NCBI GenBank assembly: GCA_002803225.1
Contig: NXFV01000106.1
Span: forward strand, 28,357 to 92,356
Length of the DNA stretch: 64,000 nucleotides
From: Gamarada debralockiae
Lineage: Eukaryota; Ascomycota; Leotiomycetes; Helotiales; Hyphodiscaceae
Direction: 5' to 3'
The position numbers and the translations under genes were made by a program. Numbering within the stretch: position 1 is the first letter of the stretch; every line of letters starts with the position of its first letter. Positions 45,150 to 56,600 of the stretch are shown piece after piece. The notes beneath the pieces are model-generated. The model had not been told where the DNA came from, did no database searches, and worked only from the letters and a program-made list of their open reading frames with translations.

Positions 45150-45747
45150 ACACTACCTCCTATTCCGGCAGCCATAGATAACGTTTTTCTCATAAGTATC
45201 TCAATTTTCTGGATCTTGTCAATGATGCACAAAATCCGTTCAAGAGTCAGATCAACGACTCCAAAACTGGGCGGGTATCATTGTGTATTGTGTGTAACAA
45301 AATGATAACTTCTTCAAATAGGAGGCTGTCGACATTGAAGGATTGGGAACTTCTTTTACCCTGGCCGTTGAGCTTCAACATGGCTCCAGTTCCGACGAAG
45401 CAGTTATCCAAAGATACTTTGAGCGATTTGACAATCTTTACTTCTTCGATAGACTATATGGGCACACCTCGGTCTCATTAAGCCCTCTATGGGAAATACT
45501 CTGTTGGGGATTCAGTCATGAACCGGAAAATGGTATTGGCGGGATAGATGTGTTCCACAGAGACATATACGACAGAAAATCGAGGCTAGAAGTCTACCTA
45601 CCAACTCTACTTCATAGAGTGAAGCACAAGGAAGGTCACGGATATGCGGGTGCACGCATTGCTTCTGCAATTGAGGTTTCTACCGAACAGTATTTGGGGG
45701 TGGGGTTGGATTTTATTGTGCATAATAGTTATTCGCTAGGCCCATAA
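45150..45747 (+). CDS. Hypothetical protein, at least two exons
   Basis: An open frame ending in NDAQNPFKSQINDSKTGR leads to a GTATCA donor at about 45269, and after a short intron (AG at about 45322) continues as EAVDIEGLGTSFTLAVELQ and on to a stop at 45747. The main exon has VIQRYFERFDNLYFFDRLYG, IDVFHRDIYDRKSRLEVYL and EGHGYAGARIASAIEVSTEQY. No family recognised. The start codon is unresolved: upstream sequence back to an ATG at 44859 contains stops, so either more introns exist or the 5' end is degraded. Neighbours are relics, lowering confidence that it is functional. Confidence 0.4.
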
Positions 45748-46866
45748 TGTAGAGTGGTGGTCTATGATCTAATGCCAGTCATTTTAAGCCACGGAATCTT
45801 AGTTACTTAACGTCTCTTTGACTTTTGAACGTGACAGCGTTGAACCCACCAGATCTTTCACATATTGCTCCACACGCTTCGAGTCTCGATTTCGAGCTCC
45901 CTTAAAGTTTCCTTGCGCAATTGGCAATTGTGTTTAGTAAAGCTAGATGGGTTTCGTTCTCTATCTTAACTCTATCCCTCCTGAAGCTGCAAGTACTGAA
46001 GAAGTACTTTACAAGGTTCCAGAAAACGGATAGTGTAATCAAGGTTTGGATAAGATGATTAGACCACTATAACAAATCTTTGAATTTAACGGCTTCTCCC
46101 TAATGTGGGCCAGTATCCGACCCAACTCACTGTGTCATACGCACCTGCAGGAAGACTTCGAATGCTGATCAATGATTCGACGACTAAGAACACTCTTGAA
46201 AAGAGTTACGCTATCGTAATACCACCAAGGGCAACTATGCCGATAATCAACAAGAAATAAGGAGGACCACACCAATGGCCATTCCAACTAGAACAAGGGG
46301 GAAGAAAAGCCCGAATTCCTCAACTCTCAGAAAGCCCCACCCCCATTTAACCCCCTGTAATCCATGGATACCGTCATACATGGAACCCCGAAAGGGAAAG
46401 AAGGCTAGGTCTATAAAGAAAATTCTCCTCGGCCTCCAGATATCCATGTATTTGACGCTGTGCGTGCCAGCCCCTTCCCTCGCCAGTCTTCATTGACATC
46501 TGGGATGAGACGTTCAATAGTCTCATTGTAACTTTTCTTCTTTGTAACTAGGAAAAGTTTCATAGCATCCAAATTGATCAAGCGTATTGGGTTAATGTCA
46601 CCCAAATACCAGGCAGACTTTGGCCTGGGTACAGCATCACAACTCCATCCGGCTTGCTCACTGTAGCTTCCACGCCTTGTTGTCTCTCAAGTGTCAATGA
46701 GTTCTATTCCTCATTAACTTGACCAACCACTTCGAATCTACTCCTTAGTAGCAGGGCAACAATCTAACCTTTTCGATCTGTGTGCAGCCCCCATGTAATC
46801 TAATGCTGCTTTATTGGAAATCCTTAATATTTTGTATACATTCCTCGAGCATCTATTATAGCTTGA
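45748..46866. other. Intergenic region, no gene seen
   Basis: No coding stretch with family resemblance on either strand. Confidence 0.35.
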
Positions 46867-46910
46867 CATCTCTTTAGCATCTCTTTAGCATCTCTTTAGC
46901 ATCTCTTTAA
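46867..46910. repeat. 11-bp tandem repeat, four copies
   Basis: Four perfect head-to-tail copies of CATCTCTTTAG (the last slightly shortened), embedded in the 3' end of a transposase relic. Confidence 0.95.
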
Positions 46911-47071
46911 TTGGTTCATCAATCCTTTCATGTGTAATTAAATCCTAAGCCTCTTGAACTATACTCCTTAATCCCTTATAAGACCTATAAATATCAAGGT
47001 AGTGCTTTTTAATACAGCCTTTTATATTATCCTACAACGCCTTAATTAGACTTAGATTTGGTAACCCATTC
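46890..47071 (-). pseudogene. Tc1/mariner-type transposase C-terminal relic
   Basis: Minus-strand frame beginning NGLPNLSLIKAL, then (stop) DNIKGCIKKHYLDIYRSYKG, LRSIVQEA (stop) DLITHERIDEPI. It corresponds to the end of a Tc1-like DDE transposase, where SPDLNPIE-LWD..K and VQEAWDSI are usual. Both internal TAG stops fall exactly where Trp is expected (TGG to TAG), i.e. G-to-A changes consistent with RIP on the opposite strand. Only the last ~65 codons are recognisable; the rest and the TIRs were not found. Confidence 0.65.
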
Positions 47072-48206
47072 GATTAACTGTTTTCGTTAAGGAGTATTAA
47101 AGTAAACCTTTCGACTTGTATAGTGTTTTTAAGTTATAACTCGACGAGAGAGCGCTTATTTAACTTAGCCAAGAGTCAGGTTAAGTTGTAAAGCAATAGC
47201 GTCTTCATCTAGCCTACATTGAAATAAAGTGTCTAAACTCGTAAACGCTCGTCCCGAGACGATTTTTCTTGGGTGTCTTTAGTGTAGGAATAGAGAGTGC
47301 TGGCTCCATGGCAAAATAGCACGAGTTAGGCCTGAAAAGCAGCGTTCGAACATTATATCCTCCTGACTAAACCCCTGCAAAGATACCCTTGAAATCGAAC
47401 CTTCTAGTAAGATCGAGGGGTGCACACAGACAGAAAAGGTCAGATTGTTGCCCCAGATACGAAGTATATGCAGGGAGCATGCCTCCTTTGGTGACAGTGC
47501 TGGTGGCGCGTAATATGCAGCTGCAAGCATATTGGCACCTAGGTAGGGAATTTTTTTTATTTTTTTATTTTATTTTTAATTTTTAATTTTTGGTTGGTGG
47601 GTGTAAGCCCTGCTCTCCCACAAGCAGAAATTATCAAAGGTATCAGCCGGCACATTTACCCATGGCCATGCGCGCACTCCCTTGACAGAGATCTCTCCCC
47701 TTTCCGCGTATAAAATATTAGACATTTATTCACATTGGTTACCCTGTCAACTACAACTTCAATATCATTTTTGCACCAAGACTAATATATTTCTTTAGAT
47801 CCCTTTCTCTTTCTCTTGTCCCAAGACGCTCACCCACAAGCGCATATTGGTTTCGAGATTCGGGCCTCCTACAGTACCAAAGTAACAGTAGAAGACGCGC
47901 TTATCTCTATCGTAATACCTAAGATAGTTCCAAAACAAGGATTAAATATCATTTTTAAATGTTCTTCTCTGATTGATTAGGTGAGTTGGGACAATCGTCG
48001 CATAAAACCGTGACCAACCCCGCTGGATTCGGCACCGCGTTTAGCTGCAAACTACGTTCAGGGGCGCTGTCTCTTTGAGTTTAGCGCCGCCAACTTGGGT
48101 ATAGGGCCTCCCTCGCTAACTGAGCCAACTCCGCCCTGCACCAGCTATCTCGAGGAAAGTGGGTAGGAAGGGTTGAAATATATCTCTGTATTACCTTACA
48201 CTCACA
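47072..48206. other. AT-rich intergenic region with poly-T/AT tract
   Basis: Contains a low-complexity T-rich run at about 47551-47591 and, at 47996-48100, the first copy of a direct repeat that recurs beyond the BTB relic. No gene seen. Confidence 0.45.
47990..48110 (+). repeat. Direct repeat copy 1, upstream of BTB relic
   Basis: About 110 bp similar to 49295-49415. Shared words include CCGCTGGATTCGGC/CCGCTGAATTCGGC, CTACGTTCAGG, CTCTTTGAGTTTAGC. Orientation is the same. Confidence 0.7.
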
Positions 48207-49030
48207 ATGGCTCCTCCACAATCTCTTAGCGAAGAAAGGGTTAAAATCGACTCAGATGGTGATGTCCTCTTTATTGTGGGTTGTGATAAGCCCACAGCAC
48301 GTCTCCTCTAAAGTTCTCAGCTTGGCTTCCCCCGTCTTCGCCTCCATTCGAGTCCACGATTCAAAGAAGGCAACAGTCTAAATATAGTCTGTCCTTCCGA
48401 AGTCCCATTACCTGAAGATGAGGCCGAGCTATGACCCTCCTCTGTAACTGCCTACATTTCTGAACCGATCATATCCCACGAAATGTGGAGATTTCCCTGT
48501 TAAAAGCTCTTGCTATACTTTGCGATAAGTATAATATTGCGAAACCAATTTCGGCATGGACTACACTATGGCTTCAGAAATGGAAACGTCAGAATGCGAG
48601 GACCGTTTCAGGGACTGCTAGTGGTGATATATGCTTTGGGCTGCGTGGAAGCCTTTGCAAAAATGCGAGAAAGGCTACTCTCGATCAAGTGGGACCTTTC
48701 GATATGCACAGGGTACCCGATGGATTTGATATAGTTCCAAAGAGTCTCCTAGGTATGCTTAAAATTTCTCAGATCCATCCACGTGTAAAACTGACAGCTT
48801 TAGAGGACATTGAAGTCTGAAGAGCGGCAGTTCAAGCAAGTTTACAAAAAGCTGTTGAAGACATAGCTACTCCAATCCTTACAGCAACATGCCAATACAA
48901 AAACGAGCTAGCACACACGTATTTTCACGGCTTACAGACATCTTCGCTATAGCCGTTTTCAGAGCAATTTCGTTAGTCAAGCCTCTCGACCATTCTGCAA
49001 GAATCTCCTGGTTTTCAGAGCCTAACTAGC
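48207..49030 (+). pseudogene. BTB/POZ-domain protein gene relic
   Basis: ATG at 48207 starts MAPPQSLSEERVKIDSDGDV followed by LFIVG, the opening strand of a fungal BTB domain. After a stop and frame change come HVSSKVLSLASPVFASI (the BTB central helix) and FKEGNSLNIVCPSEVPLPED; another shift leads into NVEISLLKALAILCDKYNIA and GPFDMHRVPDGFDIVPKSLL to a stop near 48822, with recognisable sequence to about 49026. At least three frameshifts or stops separate pieces that belong together, so the gene is dead as read. Family members mediate protein-protein contacts, often with Cullin-3. Confidence 0.7.
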
Positions 49031-50017
49031 TCGAAATGTATTGTCGATGTAAGGTATGCGGGATCTCATACAGACCTCTCCTTTTGGATATGAAGTCGAA
49101 GCATTTTTCTTCAAAACTAGTCTTTGCCTGGATTGTGTAAAAGGTGGAGGTTCAGATTGAAAGAAAAGAGCGATTGCCGCTTTGCGCGCTCTGAAGCGCT
49201 TTAGCTCGCTTTCGGACATGCTGAGTATAGAGTTCGGGGTCAGAGCTGGAGCTGGATGTGGTTCCCAGAGGAAGATTTTGGAGGCTCACTGGGGTGGGAT
49301 AATTGCAGCACAAAACAGCGACCAAAACCGCTGAATTCGGCGGCGATTGCACCCGAACATAGCATTTGAGCTGTAAGCTACGTTCAGGTACGTTGCCTCT
49401 TTGAGTTTAGCCCCCACCCCCCTTCTGGCATGGCGCCGCACTTAATGAGCCGCTGGTTTTTGACAGTATCTATAAGAGGCCCCCACTAGAGGTTTCCTTT
49501 GTTAGTGGTGTTGTGTTACTTTGAATTTCCTACACACGCCTTAGGTGTGCTCTCTGCTTGTTTGCTTTATGTGAAGCGGAGACCTTCGTGCCCCCGTAAA
49601 CTTTCTTGGCTTATTCCAACACTTTCAATTCAACTCATAGCGTTATATAACGATTTGCTCATTCCCCTGCCCATTTGGTACAGCTTTCTTGGCTAATGAG
49701 TAAAAGAATACTAGTTCCTTGAGGTAAGTTTTCCACGAGTTGTCTCGGGATGTTCCGACAGTAGACAAGACAGTGACTGGCCAGAGTTTAGACGAGATTT
49801 GGGCACCAACGGAGTGGCTTATGATCAGGCAGCGGATTATGCAGCCTCTGAATTGCGGCAAGGAGTCATACCCCGCACCTAGACGTTTGGTTAGCTTCCT
49901 TCCTCAGCTGCACGAGGAATAAAAGTGTTTGATGACAGTTGTACACCATAAGCATTTCCCTCATGTTCTCAAACGCACCTGTTGTCTGTCATCAGTCTCT
50001 TCAAGTAACAATCAACT
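49031..50017. other. Intergenic region with second direct-repeat copy
   Basis: No gene seen. Holds the second repeat copy at about 49295-49415 and the upstream region of the DUF4238 relic. Confidence 0.45.
49295..49415 (+). repeat. Direct repeat copy 2, upstream of DUF4238 relic
   Basis: Partner of 47990-48110, about 1.3 kb apart, same orientation. Each copy lies upstream of a decayed gene, so it may be a duplicated promoter segment or a dispersed element. Confidence 0.65.
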
Positions 50018-52415
50018 ATGGCAGGAACGACCAAGACCCAATACCAACACTTCGTTCCGCAGTTCCTTCTGAGAAACTTCTCTCATCCATACAAACCGCA
50101 AAGTGATGACCCTAAGAAGTCAAAGCGTCCAAAGCGCAAGTATGAAAAGGGAATGTTTCCGGGAGACCGCGTCCTTCGCAATCTCAACCTGTCTGCGGAT
50201 CCGCCTGTCATATGCGAGACTCCGGTGAAGCGCATCCTTGGATAAATGGATATGTATCGGGATACGAGCAAATCATCCGAATAGCAGCAGCATATAGAAC
50301 AGAGCTTCTCTAAGCTAGAGGGTCAGACTAGCGCTATTTTCCGCAAGATTACTAAGGCTTTCGAGTAAGGGGATAAAGGGTTGTGGCTTACGCGCGACGA
50401 ACGAGATCTTATCCGTAAGTTCCTATTTCTTCTGAAATATCGCGGATCAACTTTCCATCAGCGCTTTTACCACGACAATGCCGAGGGCTATAATGCAGAT
50501 GATCGAGAGTTATTGCACAGCTACATGGCAGAAAGGGGTTATAAGCGACCGCTGGATGTTTGGTTCGACAATCTTAAAACAATTATGGAACTTCGCATGG
50601 ATCCTGGAGGGGAATGGATGCAGGATCTCCCAAAGCGTATGTTCCTCTACGATGCTATGTGGTTCATTACGCATGTCCAATACATGTACATGGCCATCTG
50701 CACACCGTCCGATCCCAGTGATGAGTTTATCCTTACCGACAATAGCTCCAACGTCTTCGAAGGGCCAAATTGCTTTGCAGCTGACGAAGGAACTGGAAAG
50801 GTCGAAGGAACAGATTATACCCCCCTCCACGAGTTCGCCCCCATATCCCCAAAGCTGATGATTGTCCTCAGATGCTTCGTAATTCCGGTGCCTGAGGAGG
50901 ATGCCAACGCAAATATAAAGCTGCAGCGAGACTTCTTTCGCTCCATGACCCTAGACACGGTCTACGATAGGGAGGTGAAATCTTTGCTGGCAGGTCTTCC
51001 AATCGAGAAGGCACGCAACAATTACAGCGAGATTGTCAATGGCGGCGTGCATCTCATCAATGGCGAAGATGGGCGGAAAAGAAAGGACCACAGGTTCTGT
51101 TTTAAATTCTTTCCTATCAAGACGCAACACGTCAACACGATTAATGGAATTCTACTGGATAATGCTTATGCTTGTTCCAGCGTGATTTTCAAATCGATAG
51201 AGACTTTCTCCCGCACTCTGGAATGGTTCTTGTCTGCATCATGCACGTTCGGAAAGATTGTCATGGGGAACGACGTTGGTCTTCGGCTCACACATCTGAA
51301 GAAGCTAGCGGCAATATCGCAATCTCTAGGTTCTGAGAAGAAACCCGTCTGGAGAGAGGAGCCTGTCACAGTGGTGCAAGGCCTCGAACAATTTCGACTG
51401 ATGGAAATTGAAAAGAGCCGGTTGCTTGGGAAGATGATCATGGATGGACCAAAATCCATTCCTGATACCAAGTATATGCAAATCTATAAAACTTTAGGTA
51501 AATCTCCCGGAACCTGTTTTTGAGCTCTTGTTAGTCATTAAGTTATTTCGTCAGGTGGGTCAAAGCAAAGTCTTCTCGAGGATATGACACAGGCTACCTT
51601 GATGTGGAAGCTGCGAGTCAAGATCGATGTTTGGTCCCAAGGCCTTGACGAGTCTTTACGCCAGCGCAATCGCGAGCTTCTTATAGAAGCTTATCTCCGG
51701 CTTCCGCCGCGCCGAGTGTGGCATTTTGTAAAACGAATTAGGGTCGCATTTCTTACATAAATGGCTAGGCCCCAAGGGGAGAATGATCTGGTGGAGCCAT
51801 TCATGGAGAGGCCAGAAGACATTATTGCTCAAGGAAAGTGCCTGGTGTCATGTTTCCGGGTTATACTAACTTCGAGGTAGCTTGTCACATTATACGACCC
51901 GACAAGGTCGCTCAACTTATGTACAAAGCTACCATGAACGATATCGAGATGATGAAACAGTCACAATTCAATCTCTGGGCTCCCATAACCCTTGACCTAA
52001 GCGTATTTGAGCAAATTATGGCACTGAAGCTGCTCACGTTCATTGTACCTGGTACGTTCACCGCAAGTCTTTATAGACGTCCTTTTCGTGTCTAATGATC
52101 TGAACAGGTTATATTCGTGACTGTGGCAAGCTAATTCTAAGGATATGGAGAGCGATCATAAATTCTAACCTTTCAGCAGGAGTCGATGAAATTGAGCAGC
52201 TCGCTCGAAAACAACAATCGAGAATTCTTCGAAGTGGCCAACACAATCAAGAGTTTGGAAAACCCATCCTTGATGAGGAGAAAATTGAACTCTTGACCAG
52301 AATCATGGTCAGATCAAGATTTATGGAAGTCCTAAGTGGGAAACTAGAGCAATCTTTATTGGAACTCTTGATGGATGTGTTCTTTGAGATTGTGTATCCA
52401 ACTCCGCCACAGTAA
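50018..52415 (+). pseudogene. DUF4238 family protein inactivated by RIP-type stops
   Basis: Begins MAGTTKTQYQHFVPQFLLRN, the N-terminal signature (QHYVPQFYLRNF-like) of DUF4238 proteins. The frame continues through three stops at codons 76, 90 and 117, each lying where CAA or CAG gives a sensible residue, then runs open to 51523. A GT..AG intron (about 51496-51554) leads to GGSKQSLLEDMTQATLMWK, another TAA, a frame change near 51835, and the C-terminal part ending TPPQ at 52415. Total original length would have been roughly 750 residues. DUF4238 has no established function. All clear stops are C-to-T changes at CpA, so this is probably a duplicated gene silenced by RIP rather than sequencing error. 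Confidence 0.8.
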
Positions 52416-52720
52416 ATGAACTAAAAACCCCCCAAAACGGCGCAGGAGAAAAATCACGTGCGAAACCCCTCCAAAAGACCTGCCTGCCTCGCCTTGTAAG
52501 CACTAAAGCCCCCTAGACCCAAACAAGACAGCTTCTAGCCCCTGATCGTGGCGCAGACGGGCTCGAGCATTCAGCTAACACGATAAACCAAACTTTCACT
52601 CTAAACAAAAACATCCCCTCCCCTCCATCCCACTTTTTTCATTCGTTTGACCCTCTCTCCCATACACCACCTCTCCGGCCACTGTCTCTATCCTATCCAT
52701 CGCCATCAACAATCTCGAAA
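52416..52720. promoter_or_regulatory. Upstream region of WSC gene
   Basis: 305 bp without a gene. AATCACGTGC occurs at 52453-52462 and a C/T-rich stretch (52610-52700) precedes the ATG, as often seen before highly expressed fungal genes. Confidence 0.45.
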
Positions 52721-53397
52721 ATGCAACTCCAAACGCGTATCCTCTTCCTTCCCCTGCTATTCGCGTTCTCAGCCTCAGCACAATCCTCAACAACCTCCTC
52801 CTCCGCAGCAGGCAGCACGGCCATAACCCCCGCGACTTCAGTAAACGCCACAATCTACCCTGGCGATTCGACATACACGTATTACGGATGCTACAACGAG
52901 ACGACACTCATAAACGGTACTGCGGGACTGAGGGCGTTGAATGGAGGCGCAGATACGACGTCCGATACCATGACCGTTGAGACTTGCCTCAAGTTCTGCG
53001 AGGCGAATGGTGCGGATGCTTTTGCTGGGTTGGAATATACACGGTACCGTCTCCCAGTTTGCCCTTCTTTCCAATTTCCTTGAGTTTGTTCTTCGATTGC
53101 GTGGGGATTGGAAAGGTGATGGATCATGGGAAAACAATTGCTGATGAAATTTGGCGTAGGGAATGCTACTGCGCGCCTTACCTCTCCGCCCTATCTGCCA
53201 AACTCCCCGACTCTTCGTGCAATTTGGCCTGCGAAGGGAATACGTCGCAGATCTGCGGGGGCTCGTTGACGTTGAGTGTTTACCAGAAATCGAGTAGTAA
53301 GAAGGGCGCGGCGTCGACTGTGGGGAGAGATGCGCCTGTGGTGGGGAGCATACTGGCGCTGGGTATTGCTGTGGGTGTGCTTGTGGGCTGGTCTTGA
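52721..53397 (+). CDS. WSC-domain cell-wall protein, probably GPI-anchored
   Basis: Two exons, 52721-53043 and 53160-53397, joined by a 116-bp GT..AG intron, give 186 residues. Signal peptide MQLQTRILFLPLLFAFSASA, a short Ser/Thr-rich stretch, then a Cys-rich WSC domain: YYGCYNETTLINGT, MTVETCLKFCEANGADAFAG, ECYCAPYLS, CNLACEGNTSQICGGSLTLS. After a small Ser/Lys linker the C-terminus is a hydrophobic tail (VVGSILALGIAVGVLVGW), fitting a GPI attachment signal rather than a Wsc-sensor transmembrane plus cytoplasmic tail. Likely a wall-bound glycan-binding protein. Divergent neighbours are unrelated. No defect seen. Confidence 0.93.
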
Positions 53398-53685
53398 GGT
53401 TTATTCGGAGCGGTGGCGGATATGTAATGGGTAGATAGTACAATGGGGTGAATGGGGGTGGTGTATTGGAAGGAGAGACGATACTGGATATATGGAGTGC
53501 TTGGAACGATACCTGGAGTTCTTGCTTCGTTCTTGGATTGGATCATGTTTATTGGATTGGCTTGTTTGTATTGGATTGACAAACGCATACACCGAGACAG
53601 ACTGGGCGTTTTGGATAACGCTACGACATTATGCTAGACGCTCATTGATTGCAGCAACGCTACATAGATCATAATAAAGATGCTA

Positions 53686-56600
53686 CTATAATTCCAGTCT
53701 CCCTAATCCCCGTTCTCTCACAGCATCCTGAACCTTCTCCTTCATACTCTCCAACGCCTCCTTCCACCCCCTTATCCCCTCTTCCTCCTCCCCATCATCC
53801 ACAAGCCAACCCAACCACCTACAAACCCCCTGAACTTTCCCCAAATCCCTCTCATCTAAGACAACCCTCCTCAAATACCGTTCCATAGCCCCAACATCAT
53901 CCGGATGCGGTCCCTCCTTTCTAAATTCCTCGAACCACGCGCTCAACGTCTCCCGCAACTCAGCCAAACTACTCAGCTCCCGCGTCGTGAACGTTGGTTT
54001 TGGCTCTCTGGGCGGCAGCTTCAACCGCCTCTGTCCTATTGGCTCGAGAGGCATAGGCTTCCGTTTCTTTGGGGCTGCGAGACTCAACCCTCCTACGCGG
54101 CCTTTGTGAAGTTTTTGTTTGCGCGCGTGCTCAGCGATGAGTTCTGCGCGCATGTCTTCTGGTAGCGCGGAGAGGAAATCGGGATCTAGTCCGTTCTCGA
54201 TGTCGACTTCGGGATTTGGAGCTGTGTCTTTGGGGTGGAATGTGAAAGGGTCGCGCACGAAGTTTGATTGTGTTGGGTCGGCAGGCTTGTTCTTTACGCC
54301 TGGTGGACGCCCGCGTTTCTTGGTTGGTGTCCACTTCTTGGAAGGTAGAGGTTTGGCTTTTCGCGGCGATTGGGGAAGGACGCGGATGTTGGACACAGGT
54401 GCGCTCGATTGCTGGTAGGAGGCAAGGACTTCTGCTTTCATGTCTTCTGGAAGGGCGGCGAAGACTTCGGGGTCGAATTGGGACGGGATGGGCACATCGC
54501 GATTTGGACTTGTTGAGCGGGATTTAAGAGCTGGTGATTGATCTCTGGATGTTGATTGACTTTTGGTCTGCGCCATGAGCTTAGATCGGATATCTTGTGG
54601 CAGTTCTGCGAGGACGCCGGGATCGATTTGGGTAGGTAGGATGAATTGAGTGCCGGTGAGATTCAGCAGTTTCTTTGCGCTAGTATCGGCGGCGTTGGCT
54701 CTTGCTATTGCTGCAGCTGGGTGGATGGGAGTGGACTTTGACTTCTTCGGGCTGTTGATATCGTCGATTGGATCGCTGTCTATTAGACGTGCGGAGAAGG
54801 GCTTCGGCTTCTGAGGCGTGACAGATTCGTCGATCGGATCTTCGAGCGCTTTCGTGCTGCCGAACTTTGGTGTACTTCGATTCTTCTTTGGTGTTTCGGG
54901 ATCATCGATTGGATCCTCAGTAATCTGCTTTGCCAGCTTTGGAGGGGCGGATTTGCCAAAGGTGATTCTCCTTTGGCTTCCATCTGGCAAAGTATCGCTG
55001 GGCTTCAAAGGCTCCAACTTTGTCATCTGAATACCCAGACCTCGCAGCTCACCAGGTGAGAAGCCATAGCTTCGAAGAATCGAGACGGCTTCACGTCCAG
55101 TCACCTCTGCGCTGTTCGTAGCAACTCCAAGAACTATGCTCTTGTTGTATGTGTCGCACTTTCCATGTCCCAAATGCTTTGGCGGGTCTAAAGGTGCATC
55201 TGCAGCCTTCTTCATGATCTTCATTGTGAGCTGCCTGCCTTTCACTTTCTGTTCCACCAAGCGACGTTGAAGCTCCCCACATAAATTTCGCACGAACTCT
55301 TCGGCTTCAGGTTGGGAGATGAATCGTATTCCCCAATTGACCTCTGCTGACACTGATTTCCGAACGACTTGTTCCCCAACCTCTGTGCGATCGATGCCTC
55401 TCGAGTAGTCCCAGATCTTCTCGCCTGTCTTCGGACCCAAGACTGTTATCAGACGCTCTTTGGTCAATTGTCGGACGTCTTTGACAAATTTAACGCCGAT
55501 CTCTTCCAGCTTGCCTCCAATACTATACGCAACGCCCGGCAGATCGGTGACTTTTAGCTCGGCAACAAAGTCGAGAATCTCTTCTGGCTTGATTTGGTAC
55601 TGGCCAGCGGGTTTCGCCTTCCGAAGTGCAACTTTGGCAAGCAAAATATTTCCTCCAATCCCTATAGACACTGCGCATCCCGTCTTCTCCTTGATTACTT
55701 TGCGAAGATCATCTGCGATTTGATCGGCCTTCTCTTGTTCGTGACAGATGTTTCCCTCTTGAACGCCTAATCCATCACTTCCACCGGCGGGCAAACACAG
55801 GGAAGTGATATCAACCAGAGCCTCATCAATGCTAACGCTCTGTACAATTCCTCCGACATCAATGATAGCTTCGTAAAATGATTGACTAGCTTCTTCATAT
55901 GCCGGAAAATCATACGGCAAGACTTTGATGTCTGGACATAACTTCAGTGCTTGTTTCATCCACGTGCCATTCTTGATTCCGAAGGCCCGAGCGGGATAAT
56001 TGCAACTGGCAATCTCGGATCCTGCGCCAGTGCCATGAGCGACGACTGCAGGCTTGTCGACATATTCTGGAGCACTCTTGAGAGACACGGCGCAGAAGAA
56101 GCTGTCGAAATCAACGTGCATGATGTATCGTCGTGATCCTGGTTTCCTCTTCAGTGGTTTCTGTGATGATGACTTTTCCGCAGCCATTGCCTGAAATCTC
56201 GATTTCAGATCAGCTTTCCACGTAGATAGATGGTGTAGTCGAGATTCGGAGTAGAATTGCTTCAGGAATTCGGGATTTGCTGTTGATGATTGCCGGATTT
56301 TTGGATCTTGCAGTAATAGAGCGTTGTGCTCTTCTGCTGTCATGACTTTGGCTCTCTTGGAAGAATATGTAGTTTCCGCTTCGTGCGGTCTGTTCGGCGG
56401 GTTGTGATGTTCTTCGACCGTTGATGGTGTCATGTCGAGGGGAGATTCTGCCTCAGACGCCTGGACAGCTCCGTCGTTCAACGGACTGACGACTTGAGCA
56501 AAGTCCCGAAGGCGTGTGGGATTATCCTCAGCTGCCTTATTCAGAGCATTTTCAAAGGATGACGTGACTTCAAAGCTAGAATTGAGATCTGTCTCTGCTA

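Noticed and set aside
52838..53443. 201-codon minus-strand ORF
   Set aside because: Antisense to the WSC gene and its intron; low-complexity Ser/Pro/Arg composition.
53649..54527. Plus-strand ORFs opposite the REV1 C-terminus
   Set aside because: Shadows of the 1208-codon REV1 frame.
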